A DNA stretch of 20,463 bases from a virus: positions 1-20,463 of the IMG/VR virus record IMGVR_UViG_3300042381_000088, one strand, 5' to 3'. The translations under genes were made by a program, and so were the position numbers. Below are positions 19,825 through 20,463 of this stretch, piece after piece. How positions within the stretch are numbered: position 1 is the first letter of the stretch; every line of letters begins with the position of its first letter. The notes beneath the pieces are model-generated. The model was not told the origin of the DNA and searched no databases. It was given only the letters and a program-made list of their open reading frames with translations.

Positions 19825-20463
19825 TAGAGAATCCTTCCAAACGCTTGAGCGATATTAGCCGACAAAGAACGTGCCTCATCCTTAGCATTATTAGTTCTTT
19901 CCCAACCGTATTGTGGGTCAGAACGTAATAGTTTTTCCCATTCGCTGTTAGTCATCAAACGCTTCTTGCCTTCTTCACCGAAACTTACCGCTTGTTCAAA
20001 AGCGCCTGTGGACATATCAATAGCGTTTTCGTCAAGTTCTAAAAGTCGCGCTGCGCTTGTTTTGTAATTCGCGGCAATGCTTTTCATTGTCATGCCCTGG
20101 TCTAACAAATCTTTCAAATGCCCATAACGTTGCCCAGCAAATACTCTTTGTTGACGTTCGTAATCGGCTGGTAAAATTTGTCCTGTCAGAACTTGTTCAA
20201 TGTCGTCGTCTGATGGATTACCAAAGAATGATTTAGCAATGTTTTGTGTTCTGATGTAATCAGCAGATTCTTTTACACGTTTCAACGCTGTTGGGTTTAT
20301 GTAATTATTTGCGTCATCTTTTTGAAAGACTTGTTCGTAAACTTTTTGTTTGAGGATGTCGCCTTCATATCCAAAGTTAATGGAATCTGAAACAAATTTA
20401 GAAAAATCAGTGCCTTGAAAACCTAATGTGCCTACTAGGGATTGAATAGTTTTTAGTTGTTTT
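19824..20463 (-). CDS. Internal virion protein, N-terminus beyond the window
   Basis: The frame stays open from its stop at 19826-19824 to the window edge with no credible ATG inside, so this is the C-terminal 212 residues of a longer protein; a TTG at 20285 is not a convincing start. Visible sequence: TLGFQGTDFSKFVSDSINFG, TALKRVKESADYIRTQNIAK, SFFGNPSDDDIEQVLTGQIL, QRVFAGQRYGHLKDLLDQGM and TNSEWEKLLRSDPQYGWERT. The RYGHLxxLLDQG, W-xxLRxDPxYGWE and AKxEAxxLxxNIAxAFG blocks are recalled from actinophage and marine phage internal virion proteins in the same position before scaffold. A role in the internal core or in DNA delivery is plausible. Confidence 0.75.
   Translation of the reverse strand, partial: KQLKTIQSLVGTLGFQGTDFSKFVSDSINFGYEGDILKQKVYEQVFQKDDANNYINPTALKRVKESADYIRTQNIAKSFFGNPSDDDIEQVLTGQILPADYERQQRVFAGQRYGHLKDLLDQGMTMKSIAANYKTSAARLLELDENAIDMSTGAFEQAVSFGEEGKKRLMTNSEWEKLLRSDPQYGWERTNNAKDEARSLSANIAQAFGRIL

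Overview
This window looks like a piece of a tailed double-stranded DNA phage genome. Essentially every base is coding, all genes lie on the minus strand, and most neighbouring genes overlap by 1 to 8 nt (TAATG, TAGTG, ATGA and GTGA junctions). Read in the direction of transcription, from high to low coordinates, it runs from the virion module through lysis to DNA recombination. No tRNA, insertion sequence, integrase or CRISPR array was seen. The host is probably an actinobacterium. This is inferred from remembered resemblance of several small proteins to actinophage families, from the resolvase type, and from the Thr-rich linker and C-terminal region of the PA14-like protein, which resemble freshwater and marine actinobacterial (Acidimicrobiia-like) proteins. 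No database search was possible.

Region 20463-16984 is the head module: a truncated internal virion protein gene, a second virion-associated protein with a 15-glycine run, a good promoter with a structured leader of about 120 nt, then the scaffold gene and an N4-gp56-type major capsid protein gene. A 10-bp stem terminator with a UUCG loop closes it and is followed at once by an extended -10 promoter.

Region 16896-6711 is the tail and appendage module. It holds a small tail protein, a protein made of 20-residue tandem repeats, a paralogue of that protein's C-terminal domain, a CxxC protein, a GT-B glycosyltransferase, three small very basic proteins, connector and tail proteins, and then receptor-binding candidates including two tandem glycine-rich adhesin-like paralogues. 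No tape-measure gene is present between capsid and lysis, which fits a short-tailed virion but does not prove it.

Region 6729-2525 holds a secreted PA14/mucin-like protein, two small membrane proteins, an M15 peptidase endolysin, another membrane/coiled-coil protein, a GT-A glycosyltransferase and several small genes. Region 2521-1 is a recombination cassette with its own promoter: YqaJ-type exonuclease, Rad52-like annealing protein, ribbon-helix-helix protein, Holliday junction resolvase-like nuclease, a 51-aa protein and another nuclease-like gene cut by the window edge.

Four short genes (at 242-397, 2775-2930, 4856-5023 and 13735-13884) were found by reading gaps between larger genes. Several starts were moved downstream of the longest possible one because of ribosome binding sites and overlaps.
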